From positions 12,501 to 42,206 of the forward strand of contig CAUYUJ010008119.1 of the NCBI GenBank assembly GCA_963575745.1: a stretch of 29,706 nt of DNA, in the 5' to 3' direction. The notes under the pieces were generated by a model. The model was given only the letters and a program-made list of their open reading frames with translations, ran no database searches and had not been told where the DNA came from. A program made the position numbers and the translations under genes. Source of the stretch: Prorocentrum cordatum. Lineage: Eukaryota > Sar > Dinophyceae > Prorocentrales > Prorocentraceae. Positions 1-10,859 of this stretch are shown piece after piece. Positions within the stretch are counted from its first letter, which is position 1; the number at the start of each line of letters is the position of its first letter.

Positions 1-386
1 AGCTTCAACTTCGGCGCGGTGATTTGCACCATATAGATTGCACACTATATATATACATATTAAACACATGCTTGCAAGCATACATACATGACTCTTTTCA
101 ATCTCTTGGCACCACATTTTTTCAACCACACAACGCACCGCATACATCCCCCTTGTAACAAGAGAATAGGTTCTAACACCCTCCCCCCCGGACTTGAAGA
201 CCCCCTTCTTCGCATTGCAATGTACATATGATTCTGCCCCATCGTTCATTCTAGATATGAGTTTATACTATCAAAGGGGGGCTGGTATCGGCCTCTCTTC
301 GGTTCCCCTGCACAAGATACTATGCGCGCACACCCGTTCAGAAAAAATCGCAAGTTTTTTTAAACAAAATCCCTCGCAAAAAGTGT
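1..386. repeat. Spacer (J) segment of the preceding satellite unit, truncated by the window edge
   Basis: This stretch matches the spacer between later units. It has a run of TTGCACCATATAGATT-like words near 25-50, then a C-run after 'ttctaacaccctcc' (about 170-190). A 'catatgattctg' word follows at about 227, then a 'ggttccc...actatgcg' stretch just before the first A block. The same order of landmarks recurs at about 1440-1640, 4270-4490 and 6710-6925. A short alternating TA stretch lies at 44-60. No coding sequence is supported; the open frames are short and do not continue a recognisable protein. Confidence 0.7.
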
Positions 387-1649
387 GACGAAGTGCACGC
401 GCGCGTCGTCGCGGGAACATGCCGAAATGCTTCAAACAATTCCGGTATTGGAAGGATTTCAAAATCGAGGTTCCAAAAACATACCAAAACACAAGGTTTC
501 GCAACACGGGTTTCTAAAAAGCTTACGCGCGCACTCCTGCGAAAGCCTAAGGAAACCATAGGTTTGTCAAGCGTTTCAGAGAATGCTAACAAACGGATTT
601 CGCGCGCGCATGTCGAAATCGTTCGAACGCCCTTGCGCGCGTGCCGTCGCGATAATCCTCTGCAGAAAATTGGACAAAGTGCACACGCGCGCGTCGTCGC
701 GCGCGCACGCCGGAATCCTTCGAAAACCTTAGTTTTCGGAAGGATTTCACAATCGAGTGTCCAAAAACATACAAAAAGACAAGGTTTCGCAACACGGATT
801 TTCAACAACAGTTCCCTTGTCGTTGTCGTCGTCGGCGTCGCCGTCCTCCCTCCTTCGTCGTTCGCGTCGTCGCCGTCCTCCCTCCTCCCTCGTCGTTGTC
901 GTCGTTTCCGCCGTCGTCATCCTCCCTCCTCCCGCGTCGTCGTCGTCCGCGTTGGCGACATCGTCGTCTTCGTCGGCGTCGGCGTCGTCGTCGTCTTCGT
1001 CGGCGTCGTCGTCGTCGGCGTCGTCGTTGGCGTCGTCATCGTCATCGTCGTCGTCGTCGGCGTCGTCGTCGGTATCGTCGTCGTCGAAGTCGTTTGGAAT
1101 CGTCGTCGGTGTCGTCGCAGTCGTTGTCGGCGTCGTCGTCGTCGTTGTTTGTCGCTGTCGTCGTCGGCGACGTCGTCGTCGTCGGCGTCGTCGTCTTCGA
1201 TGTCGTCGTCGTCGTTGTGGTCGTCGTCGGAGTCGTCGGAGTCGTCGTCGGTGTCGTCGCAGTCGTCGTCGGCGTCGTCGTCGTTGTCGCTGTTTTCATC
1301 GACGTCGGTGTCCTTGCCATGTGCCATGTGGTACCTACCGTCACGGTCTCAAGAAGTCTTGCGACCAACTTGCGGATGGGAGGGTGGGATGTTCGCGCGA
1401 GCAGCGGAGAGGACAGCTTCAAGACAGTCAAAGTGGATTCTCCTTTCTAAAAAGATAATATATTCACCCCCCCCGGAGTTATCGCTACCTCTTTCGGGTA
1501 TGTAAATCACATATGATTCTGACCACATGTCCATCCTCAATATGAAATCACAATGTCCCAGGCCAACCGGTATCCCCCCCTGAGGTTCCTTTTGTAAAAA
1601 AATAAACACTATGCGGTGACATTTCTGGTTCTAACATAACAACAAATAG
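387..1649 (+). repeat. Satellite unit 1 (class I, TCG-bearing)
   Basis: The A block starts at 387, B is centred near 600 ('cgcatgtcgaaatcgttcgaac'-like), and A' starts at 673. The TCG-rich tract covers about 817-1310. The tail signature 'gtgccatgtggtacctaccg' begins at 1321 and also occurs in units 4 and 6. The spacer, with 'cacccccccc' and 'catatgattctgaccacatg', runs to 1649. Long open frames across the tract exist only because TCG/GTC/CGT repeats lack stop codons. Confidence 0.85.
817..1310 (+). repeat. (TCG)n compound microsatellite of unit 1
   Basis: The 5' third alternates TCG runs with 'cctccctcctccct' words at roughly 30-60 bp intervals. The 3' two thirds are nearly pure TCG with G/T and C/T interruptions. 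The pyrimidine-rich strand is the plus strand, as in units 2, 4 and 6. Confidence 0.9.
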
Positions 1650-3050
1650 GACGAAGTGCACACGCGTGCGTCGTCGCGCGCGCATGCCGAAATCCTTCAA
1701 AGACCTGCGGTGCCCGAAGGATTTCGCAATCGAGTTTCCAAAACAACATACAAAAACACAGGGTTTCGCAACACTGATTTGCTAAGAAAGTTTCCGCGCG
1801 AGCTCTTGCGAAATCTGAAGAAAGCCACCGGTTTTTCAAGATTTCCACAAAATGATACCAAACGGGCGTCGCGCGCGCATGTCGAAATCTGTCGAACGCC
1901 CTTGCGCTTGTGCCGTCGCGAGAATCCTCTGCAAAAATTGGGACGAAGTTCAGACGCGCGCGTCGTCGCGCGCGTATGCCGAAAACCTTCAAAACCCATC
2001 GGTTTCGGAAAGATTTCGAAATCGTGTGTCCAAAAAACCTACAAAAACCCAAGGTTTCGCAACACGGGTTTTCAACAAAAGCATGCGCGCGCGCTCTTGC
2101 ATCGTTGTCGTCGTCGTCGTCGTTGTCGTCCTCCCTCCTCCCGCGTCGTCGTCGTCGTTGCCTACGCCGTCCTCTGTCTTTCCTCGTGTTCGTCGTCGTC
2201 GTCCTCTTTGGCGTCGTGGTCGTTTCCGTCGCCGTTGTCGCCGTGGTCGTCCTTCCTCCTCCTCCCTCGTCGTCGTCTTCGTCGTCCGTCGTCGGCGTCT
2301 CGTCGTCGTCCTTCCTATTTCGTCGCCGTCGTCGTCGTCGTTGTCGTCATCTTCCCTCCTCCCTCGTCGCTGTCGTCGTCGGTGTCGCCGTCCTTCCTCC
2401 TTCTTCGTCGTTCGCGTCGTCGCCGTCCTCCCTCCTCCCTCGTCTTTGTCGTCGTTGTCGTCGTTGTCGCCGTCGTCGTCCTTCCTCCTCCCTCGTCGTC
2501 GTCTTCGTTGGCGTCGTCGTCGTCGTCTTCGTCGGCGTCGGCGTCGGCGTCGTTGTCGTCGTCGAGGTCGTTGGAGACGTCGTCGGTGTCGTCGTAGTCG
2601 TTGTCGTCGGTGTCGTCGTAGTCGGTCTTCAGAGGTTTTGCAAACTAAGTTGCGGGTGGGTGGGTGGGATGTTTGCAAAAGCGTGGGATGTGTCAAATCA
2701 TGGGAAAAACAGTTGCACCTCGTAGATTGCACCACGTAAACATCACGCACAAATCGATCTATCACCATACCACCTGCGCCACAAAATTTGGTTCACGTAG
2801 CCCCACGCCACAGATTCCCCGCTCTAAAAGAGCATTAGGATCTACCCCCTCCCCCCCTCCGAAATGGGATTTTTTTCGTGTTGCAGTTCGCTTGCGATTC
2901 TGCCCCAACGCCCATCTGAAATGGATCCATACTGTCCCAGGCAGGCCGGCACTCCTCCCCCTCACCCTCTGCAGAAAAAATACTACGCGCGCGCACCCGT
3001 TCATCAGAACTCATTTGTGTTCGAGAGAACCCCTTGCAATAATCAGGGGC
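1650..3050 (+). repeat. Satellite unit 2 (class I, TCG-bearing, divergent spacer)
   Basis: A starts at 1650, B is near 1870-1900, and A' starts at 1942. The TCG-rich tract spans about 2101-2625. Unlike units 1, 4 and 6, the tail lacks the 'acctaccgtcacggtct' signature and goes straight to 'ggttttgcaaactaagttgc'. Its spacer contains extra TTGCACCACGTA-type words (2713-2790) and resembles the spacer at the window start. This suggests at least two spacer subtypes. Confidence 0.85.
2101..2625 (+). repeat. (TCG)n compound microsatellite of unit 2
   Basis: TCG/TCC-rich tract with many 'cctccctcctccct' interruptions. It ends in 'gtcgtcgtagtcg' words near 2590-2625. A similar 'gtcgtcggtgtcgtcgtagtcg' ending occurs in unit 6 near 8005-8025, so the tract ends appear to be homologous rather than expanded independently. 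Confidence 0.9.
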
Positions 3051-4498
3051 GACGTGCACGCGCGCGTCGTCGCGCTCGAATTCCGAAGTGTTTCAAAAAC
3101 CTTGGGTGTCGTAAGGATTTCAAAATCGAGCGTCCCGAGATTTGCTTTAACAGAGAAGTATCAAAAAACTCCGGCAACACGAATGGTCCAGAAGTGCCTG
3201 CGCTCGCGCTCTTGCATATGATTTAGCAAACCATGAATTGTCAAAATGTTCATAATCCATTACCAAGCGGGCCTCTCGCGCGCGCATGTCAGAATCGCTC
3301 GAACGCCCTTGCGCGCGCGTTGTCGAAATAGTCCTTTGCAAAGGTTGGGACGAAGTGCGCGCGCGCGCCGTCGCGCGCGCATGACGATATCGTTGAGAAG
3401 CTCTGGTTTCGCACGGAGTTCAACGTCGAGCTGCCCAAAAACATGCGAACACACACAGAGTTTTGCAACGTCAGTGTTCAAGAAACGCCTGCGCTCGCGC
3501 TCTTGCGAATATTTAAGTCAGGGCGTGGATTGCCTACCCCGCTTTCTCTTCCAGGCAAAACCAAACCGTACCACGCGCCTCCTCGTCGAGCGGCCTGACC
3601 AGTACAGGCCGTAGTTTGGCATCGTTTGGTATCTCTCGGAAGCGAGGGTGGTAAAAAAGCGAGGTAGGTTTGTTTTCCCCCTATTTAAGAAAATCACGCC
3701 GTTTTGCATTCTCATTCGATTCGGCCAGGCGGGCCCCCCGCGCCGCGTGCCGGAATCCTTCGAACGCCCCTCCGCGCGTGCTGGGGGGGGGGGCGCGGCC
3801 CGCGGCAAATCGCGCAGCGCGGGCCGCTCTCGCGCGTCGGCCGCGCGCGAGCCGAACTCCTCCCAACACCTTCATCCTCGACGCGAGGACGCCATCATCG
3901 TCGCCGGCGTGATCAGCATCGGCGCCATCACTGGGTTTGCCGTCGTCGATGGCACCATCGTCACCAGCATCGTCACCATTTGTCGCGTCTACCGCTGTCG
4001 ACGTTGCCATGGTACCGCGCCCGCCCAAGTCGCCGATTCGCTCTGAAGTGCCCTTTGGGAAATGCCCAGCGGTGAGCGCCATCGCGACCGCGGCGGTCGC
4101 GCCAAATTAGCTGGCTGCTTCTCGCGCGAGCATGCGCGGGCTAGCGCTGCCGCAGGGGCGCATCAGCCAACGCTTGGCTGCGTGGGCTTTGCAGACCAAG
4201 TGCGGGCGGGCGGGTGGGATGGTCGCGCGAGCAGTGGGGCTGACGCCTTCAAGCTCGGCAAGGTGAATCCTCCTTTCTAAAAAACTAATAGATTCTACCC
4301 CCCCCCCGACTTATCGGGTCCCCCGAACGTGCTGTAAATTACATATGATTATGACCACATGTCCATCCTAAATATGAGCTCATACCATCCCAGCCAAGCC
4401 GGGTTCCCCCCCCCTAAGGTTCCCTTGTAAAAAACACTATGCGGTGACATGTTTTGTTCTAACATATCTTTTTTTCGCGAATCCCTTCCAAAAAACGG
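3051..4498 (+). repeat. Satellite unit 3 (class II, GC-rich, no TCG tract)
   Basis: A starts at 3051 and A' at 3349, with a further B-like block near 3715-3790 ('ggaatccttcgaacgcccct'). In place of a TCG tract there is GC-rich sequence followed by 'catcatcgtcgccggcgtgatc' at about 3892 and related ATC/GTC words to about 3990. Landmarks shared only with unit 5 are 'cgcgtctaccgct..cgacgt' near 3985 and 'ccgcggcggtcgc...ctagctggctg'-like sequence near 4090-4120. The tail 'gggtgggatggtcgcgcgagcagtgg' returns to the common spacer. Confidence 0.8.
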
Positions 4499-5920
4499 GA
4501 CGAAGTGCACACGCGCGCGTCGTGGCGCGCGCATGCCGAAATCCTTAAAAAACCTTCGGTTCCGGAGAGATTTCAAAATTGAATTTCCAAAATACATATA
4601 AAAACACATGGTTTCGCAACACTGATTCAAACAAAAAAAAAAAAAAAAAAAAAACGCGCGAGCTCTTGCGAAATCTTAAGAAAACCATGGGTTTTCCAAG
4701 ATTTTCACAAAATGCTACCAAACGGGCTTCGCGCGCGCGCATGTCGAAATCTGTCGAACGCTCTTGCGCGTGTGCCGTCGCGAGAATCCTCTGCAAAAAA
4801 TGAGACGAAATGCAGACGCGCGCGTCGTCGCGGGCGTATGCCGAAATCCTCCAAAAACATTCGGTTTCGGAAGAATGTCGAAATCGTGCGTCCAAAAAAC
4901 ATACAAAAACACAAGGTTTCGCCAACACGGGTTTTCAACAAAATTGTGCGCGCGCGCTCTTGCGTCGTCGTCGTCGTCGTCGTCCTCCCTCCTCCCTCGT
5001 CGTCGTCGTCGTCGTCGCCGCCGTCGTCGTCTTCTGTCTTTTCTCGTCGTCTTTGGCGTCGTCGTCGTTTCCGTCGTCGTTGTCGCCGTGGTCGTCCTTC
5101 CTCCCTCGTTGTCTTCGTCGGCGTCTCGTCGTTGTCCCTCCTATTTCGTCGCCGTCGTCGTCGTCGTCGTCGTCGTGTCTTCACTCCTCCCTCGTCGTTA
5201 TCCTCCTCCCTCGTCGTCGTCGTCCGTCGTCGGCGTCTCGTCGTCGTCCCTCCTATTTCGTCGCCGTCGTCGTCGTCTTCGTCGTCGTTGTCATCGTCGT
5301 CGTCTTCCCTCCTCCCTCGTCGTTGTCGTCGTCGGCGTCGCCGTCCTTCCTCCTTCTTCGTCGTTGGCGTCGTCGCCGTCTTCCCTCCTCCATCGTCGTT
5401 GTCGTCGTTGTCGCCGTCGTCGTTTTTTCTCCTCCCTCGTCGTCGTCTCCGTTGGCGACGTCGTCGTCGTCTTCGTCGTCGTCGTCGGCGTCGTTGTCGT
5501 CGTCGTCGGTGTCGTCGTCGTCGTTGTCGTCGTCGAAAACATTGGAGACGTCGTCGGTGTCGTCGCAGTCGCTGTCGGCGGCGCCGTCGTCGTCGATGTC
5601 GCTGTCGTCGTCGGCATCGGTGTCGTGGCCAAGTGCCACGCAGTACCTACCGTCACGGTCTTGTCTGAAGATGTCTTGCGACCAAGTTGCGGGTGGGAGG
5701 GTGGGATGTTTGCACGAGCAGTGGAGAGGACAGCTTCAAGACAGTCGAAGTGGGTCTCGCCCCGTAGATTGCACCGCGCAGCTTGCATGCGCCGGCGGCA
5801 TCACATATACTGGACCGCAGAGATGGACCACATAGCCTGCAGCAAACAGCGTTCAGCACAGAGGCATGCTGCAACACGCTGTTTGGGACCCGCGCTGCAA
5901 GAGCAAGGAAACTAGGGCAC
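4499..5920 (+). repeat. Satellite unit 4 (class I, TCG-bearing, with A22 run)
   Basis: A starts at 4499 and A' at 4804. Between A and B lies a homopolymer of 22 A at 4633-4654, where other units have a short AAAAG-like stretch. The TCG-rich tract is about 4962-5627, the tail signature starts at 5633, and the spacer runs to 5920. This spacer is short: it lacks the C-run and 'catatgatt' landmarks seen before other units, so its junction to unit 5 differs. Confidence 0.85.
4962..5627 (+). repeat. (TCG)n compound microsatellite of unit 4
   Basis: TCG/TCC-rich tract, second longest of the four. It has repeated 'cctccctcctccctcgtcg' blocks and a near-pure TCG 3' part. Any polypeptide read here is a poly-Ser/Val/Arg artefact. 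Confidence 0.9.
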
Positions 5921-6932
5921 GACAAGCGCGCGCTCGCGCCGTCGCGCGCGCATGCCAGAATCGCTCAGCAACCTTCCGACTCGTAGTGGTTTCAAAGATC
6001 GAGTGCCCAGCAAACAATAACAACAATTGTGCTTTGAAACATCAGTTGTCGCGCGAACGATCTGGCGAAATCATAAAAGAAAACCTCGATTGGTTCGCTC
6101 TTTTTTTCACCAAGGTTGACCAAACGGGCTCCTCGCGCGCGCGGGTCGAAATCATTCGAACGCCTTTGCGTGCGCGCTGGCGGTGGGGGGGGCGCGATCC
6201 TTGTCAAATGATGCCGCGCGGGCCAGTCGCGCCCGCCGGCTGCGCGCGCATGCCGAAATCTTTCCACCGCGTTCACCATTGACGCTTGGACACCATCATC
6301 GTCATCAACGCAATCAAAATCGGCACCGTCGTCGTTTACCTTGCCGTCGTCATCGCCATCATCGTCGCCATCGCGGTCACTGCCATGATCGCGTCTACCG
6401 CTTTCGACGTCGCCACGATTCCGCACCAGGCCGGGCCACCGACTCGCGCCGAAGCGCCCGCGCGTCAGCGCGGTTTGCGAGACGCGCCGGGAAGCCTCCA
6501 GCGGCCAGCGCAACCGCGGCCGCGTCGGTCGCACCAGGCTAGTTGGCCGCTCTGCGCGCGTGGACGCGGCCGCAGCGACGCGCCAGCCAGCGCCGCGCAG
6601 TCAGTGAAATCGCCGCCGGTTGGGTTTTGCACACCGAGTTGCGAGGGGGTGAGCGGGGTCAGTGCGCGAACGGTGAGTTGACAATTGCAAGTATGACAGG
6701 GTAAATTCTCTTTTCTTAAAAAGAAAATTGACTCCATCCCCCCCGCCCTATCCGCCCCCCTTTCGGGTATGTAAATCATTTATGAGTATGACCACATGTC
6801 CGTCCTAATTTTGAATCTACACTATCCCAGGGGGCTGGCATCGCCCCCCCTGAGGTTCCCTCGTGAAAATCAAAGCGCGGGGACATATTTTGTTCTAACA
6901 CATTTTTTCCGCAAATCCCTTGCAACAAATGA
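5921..6932 (+). repeat. Satellite unit 5 (class II, GC-rich, shortest unit)
   Basis: A starts at 5921 in a diverged form ('gacaagcgcgcgctcgcgcc'), and a B-like block lies near 6120-6180 ('gggtcgaaatcattcgaacg'). It then carries 'ggacaccatcatcgtcatc' and ATC/GTC words at about 6287-6420, parallel to unit 3, followed by a GC-rich stretch with 'ccgcggccgcgtcggtcgcacc' near 6515. The tail and spacer are of the common type. Open frames here (for example 6286-6681) are hydrophobic Ile/Val runs from the ATC/GTC words, not a gene. Confidence 0.8.
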
Positions 6933-7362
6933 AACGAAGTGCACGCGCGCGCGTCGTCGCGCGCGCATCCCGAAATCCTTCAAAAACTTTCGGTGTCGGA
7001 TAGATTTCGCAATCGAGTTCCCCAAAAACATGCAAAAACACAGGGTTTCGCAACACTGACTAGCTAAAAGAGCTTACGCGCGAGCTCTTGCGAAATCTTA
7101 AGAAAACCATGGGCTTTCAAGATTTTCACAAAATCCTACCAAACGGGGAATCTGTCGAACGCCCTTGCGCGTGTGCCGTCGCGAGAATCTTTTGCAAAAA
7201 ATTGGACGAAGTGCAGACGCTCGCGTCGTCGCGCGCGTATGCCGAAATCCTTCAAAACCCATCGGTTTCGGAAGGAATGCGAAATCGTGTGTCCAAAAAA
7301 AAATACAAGAGCACAAGGTTTCGCAACACGGATTTTCAACAAAAGCGTGCGCGTGCGCTCTT

Positions 7363-8085
7363 GCGTCGTCGTCTTTGTCGTCGCCGTCCTCCCTCCTCCC
7401 GCGTCGTCGTCGTCGTTGCCTACGTCGTCCCCTGTCTTTCCTCGTGCTCGTCGTCGTCGTCCTCTTTGGCGTCGTGGTCGTTTCCGTCGTCGTTGTCGCC
7501 GTGGTCGTCCTTCCTTCTCCTCCTCCCGCGTCGTCGTCGTCGTCCGTCGTCGGCGTCTCGTCGTCGTCCCTCCTATTTCGTCGCCGTCCTCGTCGTTGTC
7601 GTCGTCGGCGTCGCCATCCTTTCTCCTTCTTGGTCGTTCGCGTCGTCGCTCCTCCCGCGTCGTTGTCGTCGTTGTCGTCGTTTTCGCCGTCGTCGTCCTC
7701 CCTCCTCCCTCGTCGTCGTCTCCGTTGGCGACGTCGTCTTCGTCGTCTTCGTCGGCGTCGGCGTCGTCGGCGTCTTCGTCGTCGTCGACGTCGGCGTCGT
7801 CGTCGTCGTCGCCGCCGTCGTCGTCGTCGCCGTCGGCGTCGGCGTCGTTGACGTTGTCGTCGTTGTCGTCGGTGTCGTTGTCGTCGTCGTCGAAGTCGTC
7901 ATTGTCGTCGTCGTTGTCATCGTCGTCGTCATCGGCGTCGGCGTCGTCGTCGTCTTCGGTGTCGTCGTCGTCGTTGTCGGCGTCGTCGAAGTCGTTGCAG
8001 ACGTCGTCGGTGTCGTCGTAGTCGTTGTCGGCGTTGTCGTCGTCGTCGTCGTTGTCGCTGTCGTCGTCGGCGTCGCTGTCGCTGC
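7363..8085 (+). repeat. (TCG)n compound microsatellite of unit 6
   Basis: About 720 bp of TCG/TCC-rich sequence, with CCT-block interruptions in the first half and near-pure TCG/GTC words in the second. On the minus strand it reads as Asp/Asn/Thr-rich runs in different frames; these are repeat translations, not proteins. Confidence 0.9.
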
Positions 8086-8207
8086 CAAGTGCCATGTGGT
8101 GCCCACCGTCACGGTCTGAAGAGATGTTGCAAACCAAGTTGCGGGTGGGTGGGTGGGATGATTGCGCGAGCAGTGGAGTTGACAAGTTCAATTTCGGCAA
8201 GCGAGTT

Positions 8208-8340
8208 GCACCACATAGGTCGCACCACATGTTGCATCACATAGCTTGAACCACATATGTACATACACACAAATGTACACCGATTGTACCACACAGCTTG
8301 CACCGCGCAACTCACACCACTTTGACTGCATCATGTAGAT
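8208..8340 (+). repeat. TTGCACCACATAG minisatellite in the spacer
   Basis: Degenerate tandem words of about 14-20 bp ('ttgcaccacatagg', 'cgcaccacatg', 'ttgcatcacatagc', 'ttgaaccacatatg', 'ttgtaccacacagc'). Shorter runs of the same word occur in the spacers near 25-50, 2713-2790 and 5760-5795. Confidence 0.75.
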
Positions 8341-8566
8341 TCTTCTTTTCTAAAAAGGGAATCGATTCCCCCCTGGGATTATCGGTACCCTTGTTCGTGG
8401 TGAATGTTACAAATGATCATGACCCATCGCCCATTCTAACAATGAGCTCGCACCATCCCAGCCCAACTGGTATCGCCCCCCCCGTCATCCTCTGGATAAA
8501 AATTACGCGCGCTTTTCGTCTATCAAACCGTATAAGTTTTCAAAATCCCTTTCTACAAGAAATGCA

Positions 8567-8925
8567 ACGAATTGCACACGCGCGCGCTGTCGCGCGCGCA
8601 TGCCAACATCATTCAAAAAACCGACGGTGTTGTAAGGGATGACAAATACATCAGTTTCCAAAACACTTATCAAAAACAAAAGACAGGGTTCACAACACAG
8701 ATGTTCAGAACAATGTTTGTGCACGCGTTCCTGCGATTTCTTAAGACAACCATCGTTTTTCAACATGATCTGAAAATGCTACGAAACCGGCTTCGCGCGC
8801 GCGCGCGTGTCAGAATCGTTGTAAACACTTGCGCGCTTGCCGAAATCCGTCAAAAACCTTGGGTGTCGTAGCGAGTTCAAAACCGAGTGTTCAAAACATA
8901 TACAAATTCAGACGGTTAAGAATCC
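8567..8925 (+). repeat. Partial, diverged satellite unit 7
   Basis: Starts with 'gcaacgaattgcacacgcgc' and contains diverged A and B blocks: 'gcgcatgccaacatc' at about 8596, and 'cttcgcgcgcgcgcgcgtgtc' then 'acacttgcgcgcttgccg' near 8792-8840. There is no tract and no tail, and homology fades by about 8925. This is the end of the array. Confidence 0.7.
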
Positions 8926-8929
8926 CAAG

Positions 8930-9265
8930 AGCCGTCCCAAGCAAGCCTCGCGAGGCAACAATCAATGACTTTCCTCTGACTTCTCAGTGTGTTTTGCATT
9001 CTCGCCTCTTCGAGCTCCCAACGTCACAACACGATCTAAGGGGCCAGCAGGACTGCCCCAAGGCGGCCCAGAAGCTCCCCAAGAGGGCCCCAAGGCTGCC
9101 AGAGAGGGCTCGAAAACGGCCCAAGAGGCGCCCAAGAAGGCCCAAGAGGAAAGGGCCCAAGAAGGTGAGCACGCACCGGCAATTCAAGCCTTCCACACCA
9201 AGAGGGTTCCAAAGGCCCCAGAGAGGCCAGAAGAGGCTGACTCCTCTTCCTGAGGTTCCCGAGCT
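8930..9265. repeat. CCCAAGAGG-type minisatellite (~21-24 bp)
   Basis: Imperfect repeats of 'ccccaagagggccccaagg'/'cccaagaaggcccaagagg' lie at about 9050-9240. The plus strand has an open frame rich in Lys, Arg and Pro across this region (inside 8829-9419) that superficially resembles a basic DNA-binding tail. The composition follows from the repeat, and the frame runs straight into a CT microsatellite, so I do not call a gene. Confidence 0.6.
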
Positions 9266-9270
9266 GTTTG

Positions 9271-9475
9271 GATGGATGTCCGTTCCTCTCTCTCTCTCTC
9301 TCTTTCTCCCTCTCTCTGTCTATCTCTCTATATCTATTTCTCTCTCTCTCTCTCTCTCTTACTTTTTTTGTTTTTCTCTATCTCTCTCTCTCTCTCTCTG
9401 CCTCACTCTCGTTCCCTAGCTCTCTGTCTCTCGCTCTCTCTCTCCTCCCCTCCCACTCCTCATCTTCCATAGCGT
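9271..9475 (+). repeat. CT-rich microsatellite
   Basis: Runs of (TC)n interrupted by single other bases, including several uninterrupted stretches of 10-18 bp, grading into C/T-rich sequence to about 9540. Confidence 0.9.
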
Positions 9476-9584
9476 TCCATTATTCCCTTCCCTCCTGTCC
9501 TTTACCCCTCTCCGCTTCCCTTTCCGCTCCCCATTTTCACCCTGCGATTCCCACTCCTTCCATTACCCGTTCCCCCTCCGTTGA

Positions 9585-9835
9585 TGTTTTGATGCGTTGA
9601 TGCAATGACGATTTGATACCCTGTGCCAAGATGCATTGGTGCCTTGATGCGTTGACGCATTGGCGCTGGAAACGTTGATGCATCATACCTGTCATGCATT
9701 GATGTTTGGGTGAATTGATGCCTCGATGCCTTGACGCATTGCCTTCATGCATTGATGCGTTGATCCATCGATTCCTTGATCCTCGATGCCTTCATGCTTT
9801 GATGCAGTGATGCATTGATGCCTTGATACCGTTCC
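9585..9835 (+). repeat. Decamer minisatellite, TTGATGCNNTG type
   Basis: About 25 imperfect copies of a ~9-10-bp word such as 'ttgatgcatt', 'ttgatgcctt' and 'ttgacgcatt'. Copies vary at 1-3 bases, so the array looks old. Confidence 0.85.
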
Positions 9836-9974
9836 ATCCGTCCCGACTCTCCATCCCTCCCCCCGCTCTTTGACTTCATGATAAAGATGACATACAAACA
9901 ATGCATGCCCACCTCACATAATCATTCAGCAAGAAACATGCCAACCGCCACGCAGGATAACGACCTGTTATCAC

Positions 9975-10850
<876 letters not shown>

Positions 10851-10859
10851 CAGTACTGC

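Larger units (their letters stand above)
6933..8566 (+). repeat. Satellite unit 6 (class I, TCG-bearing, longest unit)
   Basis: A starts at 6933 and A' at 7205 (spacing 272, B block shortened). The TCG-rich tract spans about 7363-8085, the longest in the window. The tail signature starts at 8089. The spacer contains a prominent run of TTGCACCACATAG-like words (8208-8340) before the common C-run spacer. Confidence 0.85.
1..8925 (+). repeat. Large complex tandem array, 1.0-1.6 kb units
   Basis: Seven unit starts are marked by the word 'gacgaagtgcac' or a close variant followed by CGCG-rich sequence, at 387, 1650, 3051, 4499, 5921, 6933 and 8567. Spacings are 1263, 1401, 1448, 1422, 1012 and 1634 bp; the last unit is partial. 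All units lie in the same orientation. Each contains an A block, a B block, an A' block about 290 bp after A, a variable tract, and a spacer with a C7-C9 run. Conserved words are 'catgccgaaatcc', 'ggtttcgcaacac', 'gaacgcccttgcgcg' and 'accatcccag'. No protein family is recognisable in any frame. I interpret it as satellite DNA; an origin from a repeated element cannot be excluded. Confidence 0.9.

Noticed and set aside
610-630. 'tcgttcgaacgccc' in B blocks as a tRNA B-box or SINE promoter
   Set aside because: Only partial agreement with GGTTCGAANCC, no A-box at suitable spacing, and no acceptor stem could be paired.
393-1505. 370-codon open frame across satellite unit 1 and its TCG tract
   Set aside because: TCG, CGT and GTC triplets contain no stop codon in any plus-strand phase, so long frames arise automatically. 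Composition is poly-Ser/Val/Arg and the frame differs between units.
7136-8230. Asp/Asn/Thr-rich minus-strand frame resembling an acidic secreted or mineral-binding protein
   Set aside because: It is the complementary reading of the TCG tract (CGA/GAC/ACG). Similar frames appear in every class I unit with no conserved ends.
8829-9419. Lys/Arg/Pro-rich frame that looks like a basic histone-like tail
   Set aside because: It follows from a ~21-24-bp CCCAAGAGG minisatellite and runs into a CT microsatellite. No folded domain is visible.
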